From Hygrocybe punicea (Eukaryota; Basidiomycota; Agaricomycetes; Agaricales; Hygrophoraceae), in NCBI GenBank assembly GCA_963556145.1, contig OY744465.1, positions 7,006,001 through 7,070,000 of the forward strand: DNA of 64,000 nucleotides, given 5' to 3'. The translations under genes and the position numbers were made by a program. The notes below the pieces were generated by a model. That model was given only the letters and a program-made list of their open reading frames with translations, was not told the DNA's origin and did not search any database. This document shows positions 31,434-43,010 of this stretch, piece by piece (positions within the stretch are counted from its first letter, which is position 1; every line of letters begins with the position of its first letter).

Positions 31434-32839
31434 TGTCATGACCCCAAATGGTTTTGGTTGTAATGTCATGGGTTTACCCTCAGACCACAGACTTAGATAT
31501 TTAAGTGCAACACTATGGATGCACACCTACACTCATTAGTACCCATTCTATGCCTTTCCACATTACGCATGCTAGTGAACAGACACAAATAGCATATATG
31601 CGTACCTTTATATCATTTATTATGGCTTCACTAGCAATGCCCAGACCTAGCCGTTTATGTATGGTGCACAGAGGCATATCCCCCACTCATTAGTATTTAT
31701 TATATATTTCTCTGTATTACGCGTGCAAGGAGACAAGCCCAACTAGCATTGTTACCTATATTAGCAGTAATGGATTGATTACAAATCTTGTTTACTTGTA
31801 TTGATCAAAAGCGGCTCAGCTAGATAATGGGAAATGATTAGATAAGATGTGAATAAGAGGATGATAAGATAATGATAAGATAGGATGCATCAGAGAGTGA
31901 TTGTGATATTCTGCTTACATAAAGACAATGGTCTATTGTTCTGAGCAGTCCTTTGTTCTAAACAGTCCAAATGGAGATAGAGCCTATTGTTCACAGCCTC
32001 TTTGATGCCATCCATTGTTCTCATGACTCAGTCCTATTGTTCTCACTTTCCCATTGTTCTCAGTCCCCCATTGTTCTCCAACAGTATAAATAGGGCCCCC
32101 AAATTCCAGTAGTCAGTAGGATTTCCCCCCTCACCACTCAGTAGTCACTCTTAGTTGGGTTCACATAGTGTGATCCCTCATTCTCTTAGTACTAGTAGTT
32201 ACTCATTGTAGTAGCTAGTGCTTGCAATCCAGTCTAGTTCACTCTTATTCTATCATTCTCTGAGTTCCCCTTGTCATCAAGGAGAATTCACCCAGTTCAC
32301 TCAGTCCAATCAATTCATTAGTCAGCATTAGTCAGCTAGATATACTTCTAAGGTTAAGGTTTCATCCTAAATAGATACACTTCTAAGGTCGAGGTTTCAT
32401 CCTAAACAAAACAGAGTATTCAAAAGGTATTAAAGATATCCCTGAACTAGTAGCCAATGTGCATTTGAAGCTTTGGATTTAAGCCAGATATTATAATACC
32501 CAAAGATACTCTTGATTGAATAGGCCCTGTAGCCAAAACCGTCCATATTCAACTGGTGAATATTGTTATCAGTATTCATTAGTTCATATTTTTATATTCC
32601 AGTAGTGAATATTAGTATTTTCAGTACATCACACACCCAATTTCTATTCATTCCTACTCAAAGTCTCAATTCTTAATTGAAGAGACCTCACTATTACATT
32701 CTATTGATTCATATAGTACATATACCCACAAACCCCTTCCTGATAGGTTATTTAGATATTAGAAACCCACGAACAACAAGAAGGTACCTGAACAAAGCCA
32801 ACTCCAGTAATTCTTGGTGAAACAAACATTCACATAACA
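31434..32839 (+). mobile_element. Solo LTR, 1.4 kb, copy A, inside Helitron copy 3 gene
   Basis: Begins TGTCATGACCCC and ends CACATAACA (TG...CA). The same sequence occurs inverted at 57618-58988. Flanking tetramers are TCGT and TCAT, a 4-bp duplication with one C/T difference. The Helitron frame HAAYD-[T]IMHSV resumes across it. No gag or pol lies nearby, so it is a solo LTR left by recombination. Orientation is taken from the TATA box at 32085. Confidence 0.8.
31930..32092 (+). promoter_or_regulatory. LTR promoter: TATA box with repeated ATTGTTCTC upstream elements
   Basis: A TATA box (TATAAATA, 32085-32092) is preceded within 150 bases by six copies of ATTGTTC (most as CCATTGTTCTC) and one TTTGTTCT, spaced roughly 15-40 bp. 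The inverted LTR copy at 58331-58500 keeps the same set. ATTGTT is the core bound by HMG-box (Sox/MATA-type) factors, so control by such a factor is an inference. Confidence 0.6.
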
Positions 32840-33293
32840 TCATAAGCAGCATGTTGCTCAAGATTGAAGCGCCCCCTGTTGAAGTCGACACGAAGCAAGA
32901 GATTGTATGGGTCAACATCCAATTGCTGCTGCAGAAGTTGATTGGGATTCTGCTGGACCTGCCATTCACCTGCAGAAAGAGGCATAGGAGGATAGAGGGA
33001 AAGGTTTTTGCCAGAATTAAGAAGGATGGCATTCATCAAAAACAGGCCATAATCGTAAACCTGGTCCTCTGTGATGATTTATGATCCTGACACGCAAGTC
33101 ATCGCAAATGTGAACCCTATGTTGAGTCCAAAGCACGTCTGGTTGAGTTGGTATACAGTGCATGAGGGTGGTGGCAAAGAGGATGCACAATTGACCACCT
33201 GTTTGTATTTCACCTACTTCTTTCAAACAGCTGTCCCACTCTCCATCATCCTCCAAGAGACCCCATGTGAGACAAACAGCCTTGTAAGTTGGA
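32840..33293 (-). pseudogene. Helitron copy 3: Rep-helicase linker
   Basis: Reads YPTYKAVCLTWGLLEDDGEW, then IQTGGQLCILFATTLMHC, HICDDL, YDYGLFLMNAILLNSGKNL and FNLEQHAAYD. These are the conserved blocks just before Walker A in Helitron proteins. A frameshift lies near 33040-33080. On the plus side it meets the TA-flanked element at 33296-34128, and on the left the solo LTR. Confidence 0.8.
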
Positions 33294-33295
33294 TA

Positions 33296-34128
33296 CCGTC
33301 ATCCATGACCATTTGGGATGGCCAAATCTTATTCGGTCTCGGAATAAATATTTGGCAGTATTGTACCAAAACTTAGTAGACAGATTATGTCTTTAGTATC
33401 TAAACTTGGATTTCATACCATTTTGTAGCTAATCGGGCTGAGGATAGTCCATATCGTGCAGGATCAGCAACAAATCTTCTTATCAGCACAACCATGGCCA
33501 TTTGGGACGTGACCCAATCACGTCGGGTATGATATACCAGTTATCTAATCTTCCAGATCCTACAGGCTGACGAGAGAGATTTTGGATTGGGAAGTTCGTG
33601 TTGATAGATGTGCATTGCCCTTTGCATCCAGGTTTCTTGAGTTCAGCTGATTTTCTCTTCATCTACCTTGATGATTTTGCATGGCCCACTATCTTGAGGG
33701 TTGTCAAATTTGCTTGCCGAATTGAGCTGTCCAAATCAAGCCATTAGCCAAGCGTGACGTGACTGAGTGATCGAAGTCAAAATCGACGAAAAGGCTCCTC
33801 CTGTCTCAACAGGTGACTCTCCACTCCCGAATACACCCCCACAAGTGCAGGCATGATGAGAAGTAATGTATTGTACCCTAATTTGTCCAAGAAATATACA
33901 CTGAGCAGTGAACAACTCGAAACAAAATTCATATTTTTGGTACTAGATGAACTGATAAGAGCATGGGATAAGATCTACAAGCTGTCATTGCTTAAGCTCT
34001 TGGATATATACACCTGATATATGCTAGATCGAGCTAACAAAAAGTCCGAGACCAATTGCTGCTTTGCCAACTCAATTTTATTAGATTTCCCAAATGGTCA
34101 TGGCATCCCAAATGGTCATGGATGACGG
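33296..34128. mobile_element. TA-flanked element with CCGTCATCC termini
   Basis: Inverted ends CCGTCATCCATGACCATTTG on both strands; an internal ATGACCATTTGGGATGCC phrase is repeated at the right. Left flank TA (33294-33295); right flank TC (34129-34130), likely a mutated TA, since removing the element restores the Helitron reading GVT-YPTYKAV. No transposase found. A diverged partial copy lies at 23405-23640. Confidence 0.8.
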
Positions 34129-34130
34129 TC

Positions 34131-36036
34131 AGTGACACCAGTGAATTTGTTCAGAGCATCCCAATCCAATACACCCTTGACCATGGTTAGAAGTGTCCTG
34201 AGGTAAAACCTCTCCCTTGCAGATGGATAAACCCAGGTCAACCTTGCTATGGCAAAACCTTTTTTATGAACGGTCCAAGCTTTTGTCTTCTTGTTCCAAA
34301 TGAAATGCTGGGGGAAATCCTGATAGGTGTGATTGACAGTATCAGGCAGTGACTAGTTTGCCTTGAACCAACCCATGAGCTTGGTTGATTTGTTAGTGCC
34401 ACGGTCTGCAATAAGCTCTGCATCATCCTCTTCTTCAAAGAAAACAGTCTGCTGATCCTTGAGGTGGACAGGAAGACAATACACAGTAGGACTCTCCTCA
34501 TGCATGGAGAACTCGAATATGTGCCAGCAAGCTTCTACAGGACCAATGTAACAACCATCGATATACTCCTGTATTTCATTGATTTCTGCATTGCCATTCT
34601 GCCCCACAGCCAAAGTTGCCAAATCATGCCCCTTGTATATGTACTTGTGAATATACTTGATGGCCTTGACAGAAGCGCATATCTCGACATTGATGTGGCA
34701 GTTGTAACGTGCGGAAAGGTATGGGTTGTAAGGGATGACATCATGATTGTCGAAGACATGGCCCTTGCTGTTCATGAAGGTGCAACCGTTGTTGGGTCTG
34801 GCATACTCTGGGTAACCATCATTTCCAAAGCAAGTTTCTGCAGAAAAGATCTTTGGGTAATGCTTGCTGCACTTCCCATTGACCATGCAAGGAGCGTTAG
34901 GAAACTCTGCACCACAAGGACCATGCATCATGCACTTGGTGACAGTGTCATACAACTGGGGTGTGGTGACAGGGTCAGGGATCTGAGCAGAGACTATGCC
35001 ATCAATGTCTGGAACAGTGCAGATCTTGAAAGGACCTCGAAGAAATATAAGGAGATGCATGTGAGGCAAACCTCGCTTTTGGAATTTGATGGTGTAGACC
35101 AATCCTGCGACCTCTCCAAAGAGACCCCCTCTGACCTCCTTCAAAAGTGCCTTCATCTTCTGGTAGAAGACTTGTGCGATGATGTCTGGGCGATCATGAG
35201 CTGTTTGATGTCTTAAAGGTGTGCCAGGACCATCATTGACCTCTCTGCCATATTTCAACAGCTCTTCTTGAATCTCTGGCCAATTTGGATTGCAGGTCAT
35301 TGTCAGAAAGAGATCTGGCTTCTGACAGTATCTGCTGATGGCCATTGAATCTTGAAACAGCTGGAACATGTGGCGAGTGCTGCCAGCATGTGTAGAGGGA
35401 AGAACGATGCGGGTTCCGACTTGTCCAAGATCAACAGGACCATCATCTGCATTGTGGACAGCATTGGCAACCCCCTGGTACAAATCAGCTCTGATATCCT
35501 TCTGATGGGTCTTCAGCCAAAAGAGCTCTGAGCCCTCTACGGAAGACCAAGCATCGACGACATACTGCTGCAACAGCCGACCACCGTGAAATAGTGTGAG
35601 GTTCTGGATCACAAAGAGGGGTGTGGAGTAGAAGCCTTGGGTGGAGCCTGTAAGCATGGTAGCGCTGCTGAGTGACATTCTTGGTGTGGAATTGCCCTCT
35701 AGGTCCAGGGAGTGAAGGAATGCTATCATGCCAGCCTTGCTCTCCATTTGGAAAGAGAAGAACATAGTGGAGTGGCCAGTAGACAGGATTGAGATGACTG
35801 ATCCTTTTGAGGGCACCACCTTGATCAGGAATCTTGAGACGCAGAATGATCTCCCTGTGAAGGTTGACCTCCTCTTCTCCACTTCCTGGTATGATGGCAG
35901 TGACCTCCTCCACTGTGGGCAAGTTGTAGCGACGGCGATCTGCATTTGGCTGCAGGACTAAGCGAGCCTGAACATTTCCATGTTCCTCTGGAGGCTTGTC
36001 CATCATGATCCGAAATGCATGCTGGTAGAGAGGCAC
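34131..36036 (-). pseudogene. Helitron copy 3: Rep (HUH, Y2) endonuclease
   Basis: Rolling-circle initiator domain. Markers: MPLYQHAFRIMMDKPPEE and NLPTVEEVTAIIPGSGE at the start, NPNWPEIQEEL, the HUH motif KRGLPHMHLLIFL, and the paired-tyrosine motif KYIHKYIYKGHD, followed by EIQEYIDGCYIGPVEACWHIFEF. After that come the linker PQHFIWNKK and RFYLRTLLTMVKG. Faults: a frameshift near 35640, a TAG at 34351 inside FKAN-SLPDTVNHTY, and a one-base loss near 36045 separating it from the N-terminal part. The catalytic residues themselves are intact. Two minus-strand open stretches overlap in different frames because of the 35640 shift. Confidence 0.88.
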
Positions 36037-37736
36037 GAATGGGTTTGCAGCATTAGCATCATCTGGAGATCAGACATGATGGTAGGATCCAGGTTTGGAT
36101 TGCGAGCATTACGTGTGGCAAGAGCAGCTTGCGGGTCATGAATGTAGAGCTGGGCGTAAGCAGGCTGTACACCATTTCGTGGAATGAGAGCGCCCATATT
36201 GTGATGCATGTCACCATGCATGCGGAAGCAGTAAGGACCGGCACCTTGGAGGACAGTCATGTCGAGCTGAACAGCAATGGAGGTAAATGCAAATGCGGCA
36301 TTGTACTGACGTATGTGTTCCCTGAAAGAACGTGCGCGAGGGTTGCTTTCCATGAGAAGACGTCTCAAGGTGAGAGGAGGATATGGCAAAGGCTCCAAGT
36401 GAATCTGTCCCTGAAGACAGCACATGCCAAACCTTGGATGGACTTGAGAAGACCCTGAGAGGCGTTCTGTGATGAAGTGAAGAGCACCACAGTGAGAGCA
36501 CACCACATCCATCCTCTTAATGCTGAGGCGAACAGGTAGCACAACATTCAGTCGTCGACCCAAAGGCACTTGTTGTTGTGCCTGCAATGCCAGTGCATCT
36601 GGCTGAGCCAGTGCCACCTCTTCATCATGAATAACATTTTCCTGTTCTTCAGCCTCTGCCCTGATGTCTTGATTATTTATATCCTCCAGCACAACCTCCT
36701 GTGATGCCCTCCCCAGGTCCTCTCGATGCTGCTGGTGTGAGTGCTCTTCAAGCTGTCTCAACCTTTGCAGGTCATCTTGATGCTGCTGGTATGATTGCTC
36801 TTCCAGCAATCTTAGCCCTTGCTGCAGTTCTTGGTGCTGCTGATGTGACTGCTCTTCAAGCTGTCTCAGCTCTTGCTGCTCATCTCGATGTTGCAGATGT
36901 GAACGCACTTCAAGCAGTCTTGGCCTGTGCTGCTGCTCTCGATATTGTTGGAATGAATGCTCTTCATCCAATTGTCTTGCCAAACGTGTCTCTCTGGCAA
37001 GATGTGACCTCTGCAGCTCTTGACGCAGTTGGGCCAGTCGTTCCACTTCCAACTGTTGTGCAAGATGTTTTCGTTTGGCATCATCCAGGTTCTTCTGCCG
37101 CCAACATTCTTCTTCTCGAAGAATAGCCTGACGTTGGCATTCCTGAAGACTTTGCTCCTCCTGCTGACGCAGTTGGTGCAATCGTTGTTCTTCAGCCTGC
37201 TTGGCAAGAAGATCCTGTTCTGCCAACCGTTGGTACTCTGCATTAAATTGGTGTTGCCATTGGTCGTCAACAACAAATTGTTCCTGATGTCCAGACTTTT
37301 TCCTTGCACGTCTGGCCTTCAGTTCCTCGTAGCGACTTGTCCTAGGTGGCTGAGGTGCAGCATTAAAATCTGCAGGCCTTGCAGGTCGCTGCTGATTTGA
37401 TTGTCCACGTTGTCTGACCCGTTCAGCATGTGTCCGCTCAAAACCCTGTTGCAACTCCTCCTCCCAGTTTCTTGGAGGTGGAATGTTAGACGACACTGGT
37501 GGAACGTCTCTTCCTGAAGCCTGCTGCTGATAATAATAGGCCACTCGCCTATCGTGATGTGCAATCTGATGTCTTGGCAAGCCAGGATAAACATCTACTG
37601 GAACTGGCCAATGACGACTCGATGAAGTCGGTTGTTGTGGGTCAACAGGGATTGAGGATGGCATGCCAAAGTTTGGCTGAACGATGGGAGGCTGACGGTC
37701 ATATGTTCTTTGTCGACGAATGGAAGGAGATGTCAT
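36003..37736 (-). pseudogene. Helitron copy 3: N-terminal coiled-coil and Zn-like region
   Basis: 577 open codons. Residues about 140-370 are a Gln/Glu/Arg-rich coiled coil with a repeated block near LRQLEEQSHQQHQ. Residues about 420-520 hold CSHCGALHFITERL and a later CCLQGQIHLEPL, a Zn-binding pattern found at the start of Helitron proteins, then QYNAAFAFTS and FRMHGDMHHNMGAL. The frame ends early because of a one-base deletion near 36045; the true protein continues as MPLYQHAFRIM in the next frame. The beginning (TSPSIRRQRTYDRQPP) is plausible, but an upstream start cannot be excluded. Confidence 0.8.
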
Positions 37737-37986
37737 CTGCAGTCTTTGCAGCCTTTCACGCTCTCTTTCACCCTGACGGTCCCTTTCAGGAGTTTGCTGA
37801 GGATCAGCATGATGCTGTGATAAACTGGCTTAAATATCAGCATTCCAGTTTTGCATCCAGGTGAACCCAACACCCACATAACATTTATATATTCAATCCC
37901 ATCCACTTCTTCATAAAGGGGGTGATTGCTAGGATTCCTGAATGGCCCAAATTGTGAGCAAGCCAAATTCATAGATGCACCATTTA

Positions 37987-38668
37987 CAGCGTATTTCAAA
38001 AACCTTGTCAGTAAGTGAAAAAAAAAAAAAAAACCGAGGCAGCTTACGAAGCTGCTCGGCCACTTCCGGGCAACTGTGGCTGAAGCTCTTAAGTGACAAA
38101 AACAACTGTTCTCAAGCAAGAACAGGACTAATTGAGCTTGAGGGCATCAACCCCAGTTGGGTGAGGATGCATTACACCATTTTAGAATATTTTCTGTGTA
38201 CATCAGATCATTCTAATGAGAAACCATGTTGCTCACCCAAAAAAGGAAATCTCCATGGATGAATTGTATAAAAGATTTATGGTGAGCTTAGAGAGCATCC
38301 AAAAAATTCTTAAACAAATGTATAGTTATTATAAATGCTTTGAGTTTACTTAGAACAATTTCAGTATTATTTGAGTGAGTAATGGTATCCAAATTGATAC
38401 ATGACTGGAATATATCTCTGATAATCATCTGACAACACCCACTTGCACTTATGTACACAGAAAATATTCTAAAATGGTGTAATGCATCCTCACCCAACTG
38501 GGGTTGATGCCCTCAAGCTCAATTAGTCCTGTTCTTGCTTGAGAACAGTTGTTTTTGTCACTTAAGAGCTTCAGCCACAGTTGCCCGGAAGTGGCCGAGC
38601 AGCTTCGTAAGCTGCCTCGGTTTTTTTTTTTTTTTTTCACTTACTGACAAGGTTTTTGAAATACGCTG
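37987..38668. mobile_element. TA-flanked foldback with near-identical arms (young)
   Basis: Arms of about 220 bp, starting CAGCGTATTTCAAAAACC on both strands, appear identical except for the length of an A/T run. TA flanks at 37985-37986 and 38669-38670. It has a ~230-bp unique loop. The same small frame appears on both strands because of the palindrome; it is not a gene. It inserted in the leader of the Helitron copy 3 gene. Confidence 0.9.
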
Positions 38669-38670
38669 TA

Positions 38671-39060
38671 ATTGCAATGCCCACATTTTTTAATTCCAAC
38701 CAATAGCTCAAATTGTGGGGGAGAATTTGTTTACAGTTTCCAATATATGTTTCAAAGCAAATGTGCCAGCTGAATGCCAATTATTGCTTTCTTTCTCCCC
38801 CACATGTAAGGAATTTGGTCATGTTTGGTTGTTGTGTGACCAAACCTGCGCGAGGCGTGCGGAACCATGTCCACTATTTCGCGTATGAAATTTACCACAT
38901 CAATCATGCACCTAAGTGAATTGGAAACTAATTATTATTTAATTGTGGCATATCCGGGCCCAGCTAGCGTCTTGCGGGGCTGCACGCGCAAGGATAAGCG
39001 CTGTTAGAACCCTAATTATTATGATTATAACAACTTTATTAATAATTGAAATCTATTGTA
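38671..39060. other. Leader of Helitron copy 3
   Basis: Non-coding stretch between the foldback and the 146-bp array. Contains CGCGAGGCGTGCGGAACC and a GC-rich patch (38955-39000). From about 39035 it becomes alignable with copies 1, 2 and 4 (TTATTAATAATTGAAATC, then a CTATTGTACA phrase). Confidence 0.5.
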
Positions 39061-39149
39061 CATTGTGGTAGGAGGTGGAGGTGGGTCAGCCAGTGGAAGC
39101 AGAGCATCCAGAATAATCAAAATAATAACTAAATGGAGGGGGGGATGGC

Positions 39150-39910
39150 AATCTGAAAGCTGGGGGTAGAGATCTGGAGGGGGGGGTATTAGGAGAGGTG
39201 GGGGCAGCGCGAGGCAATGGGACTGAACGGAGGCGCAATTTCATGCTCAAACGACCCCAGTGGGTCCCATCCGTGTGTATGTGGCGGGGTTTTACGATCC
39301 GAGAGCCTGGGGTAGAGATCTGGGAGGGGGGGGTATGGGGAGAGGTGGGGCCAGCGTGGGCCAACGGGGTTGAACGAATGCGCGGTTTCATGCTCGTCCA
39401 ACCCCATTGGGTCCCATCCAACTGTGTGTGGCGGGGTTTGGCCGTCCGATGTCCGGGGGTAGAGATGTGGTGTGGGGGGTATGGGGAAAGGTGGGGTCAG
39501 TGTGGGCAAACGGGGCCGCGCGAGCTCACCATTTTGCACTCAGTCGACCCCATTGGGTCCTGTCCAGCCGTCTGTGGCGGGGTTTGGTGATCCGAGCTCC
39601 CAGGGTAGAGATCTGGGATGGGGGGTATGGGGACAGGTGGGGTCATTGCGGGCAAACGGGGCCGCAGGAACTCGCCATTTTGCACTCCACAGACCCCAAT
39701 AGGTCCCTCCTGTGTCTGTACGGCAGGGAATGGCGATCCGAGGTCCCGGGGTAGAGTTCTGGGTTGGGCGCATGAGGAAAGGTGGGGTCAGCGGGGGCAA
39801 ACGGGGCCGCGGGAACTCACCATGTTGGGCTCAACGGACCCCAATGGGTCCTCTCTCGTCGACTGTCGCAGGGATTGGCAGTCCGTGGCGGGCATGATGT
39901 TCTGGTATGG
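39150..39910 (+). repeat. G-rich 146-bp tandem repeat, copy 3 block
   Basis: About six units, marked by GGTAGAGATCTGG-like words near 39165, 39310, 39458, 39602 and 39750, plus a degenerate last unit. Unit texts differ, but the spacing stays at 144-148. Confidence 0.9.
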
Positions 39911-40127
39911 GGCCGGTGTTGGGCTCCGCTTCGCGTCTCAGCCAAAACGGCTCGGCTTCGCCTCGCTAGGGGACAGAGGCCTCGCGTGGCTAAGCAAGCG
40001 AGACCATGCGAGTATAAGCGAGGCAAGCGACCAAACGCGAGCAAAACGCGAGCATAACCGAGTACCCACGCCACAGACCCCCCATTGTCCCCTTCCTTTT
40101 AGACTAGATGGTACCCGAGCGTTGCTT

Positions 40128-40500
40128 CAGTGTTAGTTTTATTTTATTTTATTCTGTTCTGTTTTATTCTATGTTATTTTATTTTATTTTATGTTATTTT
40201 ATTGTAAATTTATTTCATACATTTGAATTTATTTGAATTTATGTCAATTTATGTCAATTTATTTGAAGTTATTGGATTTTTTTAGAATTCGTTTGAATTT
40301 ATTAGAATTTATTGCAATTCTTTGGAATTCATTTGAATTTATTTGAATTTATTTGAATTTATGTGAATTTAATTTACTTTTACTCATGTGATCTTCTTTT
40401 ACCTTTTCTCTTGTTTTATTGTAACTTTGTTTCCTACAGTGTGACTTCATTTTATTTTATTTTATTTTATTTTATCTCCAATGTATTTTCTGGGTTTTCT
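40128..40500 (+). repeat. AT-rich (TTTTA)n and GAATTTATTT repeats
   Basis: Simple-sequence tract near the 3' end of Helitron copy 2: TTTTATTTTA runs at both borders and repeated TTTGAATTTA words between. The equivalent tract in copy 1 is at about 43040-43370. Confidence 0.85.
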
Positions 40501-41019
40501 TTGTCAGTCTTTATTAGAATAGCTATCTCAAATTTAGAGTTTTTGCATCACTGATGTATGTGCATGAAGGAAACGTCCACCTATAGCACACCTGCTGCAG
40601 TGGCTACTGATAGCAAAGTTAGATGTCTTTTGTGCCACTGATGTTTGTTCGCTTCGCTCACAAACACCTGTAGCACCTGTTCTGCAGTGGCTACTCACAG
40701 TAGAGTTGCATGTTTTTTGTGCCACTGATGTTTGTTCGCTTCGCTCACAAACACCCGTAGCACCCGTTTTGGAGTGGCTGCTCATAACACATTTTGTAGC
40801 AGCTGCACAATTTACACTCATCTTTTGTGGTTAAATGTGGCTAAATGTGAATTTACAATTAAAAAGCTTTTCTATATCAGGGTCAGCCAACTCAGGGTCA
40901 GCCAACCAAGAAGTTTGTTGGTAATTTAATTCTATTGTACAGTGCGGTGGAGGTGGGTCAGCCAGTGGAAGGAAACAGAGCAGAGCATACAGAATAGTAA
41001 CTACTTGGAGGGGGGGATG

Positions 41020-42820
41020 GCAATCTGAAGCCTGGGGGTAGAACTCTGGTAGGGGGGGGGGCATGAGGAGAGGTGGGGTCAGCACAGGGCAATGGGGCTG
41101 AACGGATGCGTGATTTCATGCTCATCTGACCCCATTGGGTCCTACCTGACTGTGTGTGGCGGGGTTTGGTGATCCGAGGTCCCAGGGTAGAGATCTGGGA
41201 AGGGGGGGGGGTATGAGGAGAGATGGGGTTAGCGCGGGTCAACGGGGTGGAACAAACTCACCATTTCATGCTCATCCGACCCCTTTTGGACCTACCTGAC
41301 TGTGTGTGGTGGGGTTTTGCGATCCGAGGTCCGGGGGTAAAGAACTGGTAGGGGGGGGGGTATGAGGAGAGATTGGGTCAGCGCGATCAAACGGGGTTGA
41401 ACGAACGAAGGATTTTGTGCTCCTTCGACCCCATTTGGTCCCTTCTAGCCGTGTGTGGTGGGGATTGGCCGTCCGACGTCCGGGGGTAGAGATCTGGGAG
41501 GGGGGGGTATGGGGAGAGGTGGGGCCAGCGTGGTCCAACGGGGTCGAATGAAGCCGCGGTTTTGCGCTCATCCGACCCCATAGGGTCCTATCCGTGTGTT
41601 TGTGGAGGGGTTTGATGTTCCGAATGCCCGGGGTAGAGATCTGGGAGGGGGGGGATGATGGGAGATGGGGCCAGCGTGGGTCAACGGGGTCGAATGCAGG
41701 CACAGTTTTGTGCTCGTCCGACCCCATTGGGTCCTATCCGTCTGTGTACAGTGGGGTTTGGTCGTCCGAGGTCCGGGGATAGAGATCTGGTAGGGGGGGT
41801 ATGGGGAAAGAGGGGGTCAGCGCGGGTCAACGGGGACGAACGAACGCACCATTTTGCGCTCAATCGACCCCAATTGGTCCTTCCTAAATGTGTGGGGCGG
41901 GGATTGGTCGTCCGAAGTCCGGGGGTAGAGTTCTGGCAGAGGGGGTATGGGGAGAGGTGGGGCCAGCGTGGGTCAACGGGGTCGAATGAATGCGCGGTTT
42001 CACACTCGTCTGACCCCATTGGGTCCCATCCAACTGTGTATGGCGGGGTTTGGCCGTCCGAGGTCCCGGGGTAGAGATCTGGTAGTGGGGGTATAGGGAA
42101 AGAGGGGGTCAGCACAAGGCAATGGGGTCGAACGTACCCTCGATTTTGTGCTCAATCGACCCCAATGGGTCCCCTCTACGTGTGTACAGCGGGGATTGGT
42201 CGTCCGAGGTCCCGGGGTAGAGATCTGGGATGGGGGGTGTGAGGAAAGAGGGGGTCAGCACGGGCCAACGGGGCTGCGGCAACGCACCATTTTGTGCTCA
42301 ATCACCCCCAATGGGTGCCTTCTGCATGTGTGGGGCGGGGATTGGCCGTCCGATGTCCGGAGGTAGAGATTTGGTGTGGGGGGTATGGGGAAAGGTGGGG
42401 TCAGTGTAGGCAAACGGGGCCGCGCGAGCTCACCATTTTATGCTCAGTCGACCCCATTGGGTCCTGTCCAGCCGTGTGTGGCGGGGTTTGGTGATCCGAG
42501 CTCCCAGGGTAGAGATCTGGGATGGGGGGTATGGGGACAGGTGGGGTCATTGCGGGCAAACAGGGCCATGGGAACTTGCCATTTTGCGCTCCACAGACCA
42601 CAATGGGTCCCTCCTGTGTCTGTACAGCGGGGAATGGCGATCCGAGGTCCCGGGGTAGAGTTCTGGGTTGGGGGCATGAGGAAAGGTGGGGTCAGCGTGG
42701 GCAAATGGGGCCGCAGGAACTCACCATGTTGGGCTCAACGGACCCCAATGGGTCCCCTCTCATCGCCTGTGGTGGGGATTTGCAGTTCGGGGTCCGGGGA
42801 TGGCGATCCGGTATTGGGGA
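41020..42820 (+). repeat. G-rich 146-bp tandem repeat, copy 2 block
   Basis: Twelve to thirteen units with GGTAGAGATCTGG-like markers at about 41035, 41188, 41334, 41484, 41630, 41778, 41924, 42068, 42215, 42361, 42508 and 42652. Because 146 is not divisible by three, the long frames across it rotate and cannot be one repeating protein. Confidence 0.93.
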
Positions 42821-43010
42821 GGTGTTGGGCTCCGCTTCGCGTCGCAGCCAAAATGGCTCGGCTTCGCCTCGCTAGGGGACAGAGGCCTTGCGTGGCTAAG
42901 CAAGCGAGACCACACGAGTATAAGCGACCAAACGTGCCCACACGCGAGCAAAACGTGACCATAACCGAATACCCACGCCACAGACCCCCCTTCCTCCCCT
43001 TCCTTTTAGA

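Larger units (their letters stand above)
28921..40103 (-). mobile_element. Helitron array copy 3 (autonomous, 11.2 kb)
   Basis: On the minus strand the element starts TCTAAAAGGAAGGGG at 40103 and ends ...GGGTACCAACTAG at 28921. The 3' end has an imperfect hairpin (ACCCGTGC and GCAACAGT arms). Order from the 5' end: GC-rich block, six 146-bp units, leader, Rep/helicase gene (37736-30109), 1.2-kb 3' non-coding. The end sequence is followed directly by the TC of copy 4 and preceded by the CTAG of copy 2. The gene is interrupted by a solo LTR and a TA-flanked element; foldbacks sit in the leader and the 3' tail. The coding capacity makes this the likely source of the replication proteins for the whole array. 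Confidence 0.85.
40104..43010 (-). mobile_element. Helitron array copy 2 (non-autonomous, 2.9 kb)
   Basis: Minus-strand 5' end TCTAAAAGGAAGGGG at 43010; 3' end ...GGGTACCATCTAG at 40104. Both ends abut neighbouring copies without a single spacer base (CTAG then TC). Order from 5': GC-rich block, about thirteen 146-bp units (42820-41020), a shared 150-bp region, two direct repeats of ~87 bp containing TTCGCTTCGCTCAC (40600-40790), an AT-rich tract, 3' hairpin. No gene. It shares both ends with copy 3 and so could be moved by its Rep/helicase. Confidence 0.88.

Noticed and set aside
34464..35216. 250-codon plus-strand frame
   Set aside because: Antisense shadow of the Helitron Rep domain, whose HUH and tyrosine motifs are unambiguous on the minus strand.
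38449..38640. Identical small protein encoded at 38449-38640 (minus) and about 38020-38215 (plus)
   Set aside because: The two are the arms of a palindromic foldback, not a duplicated gene.
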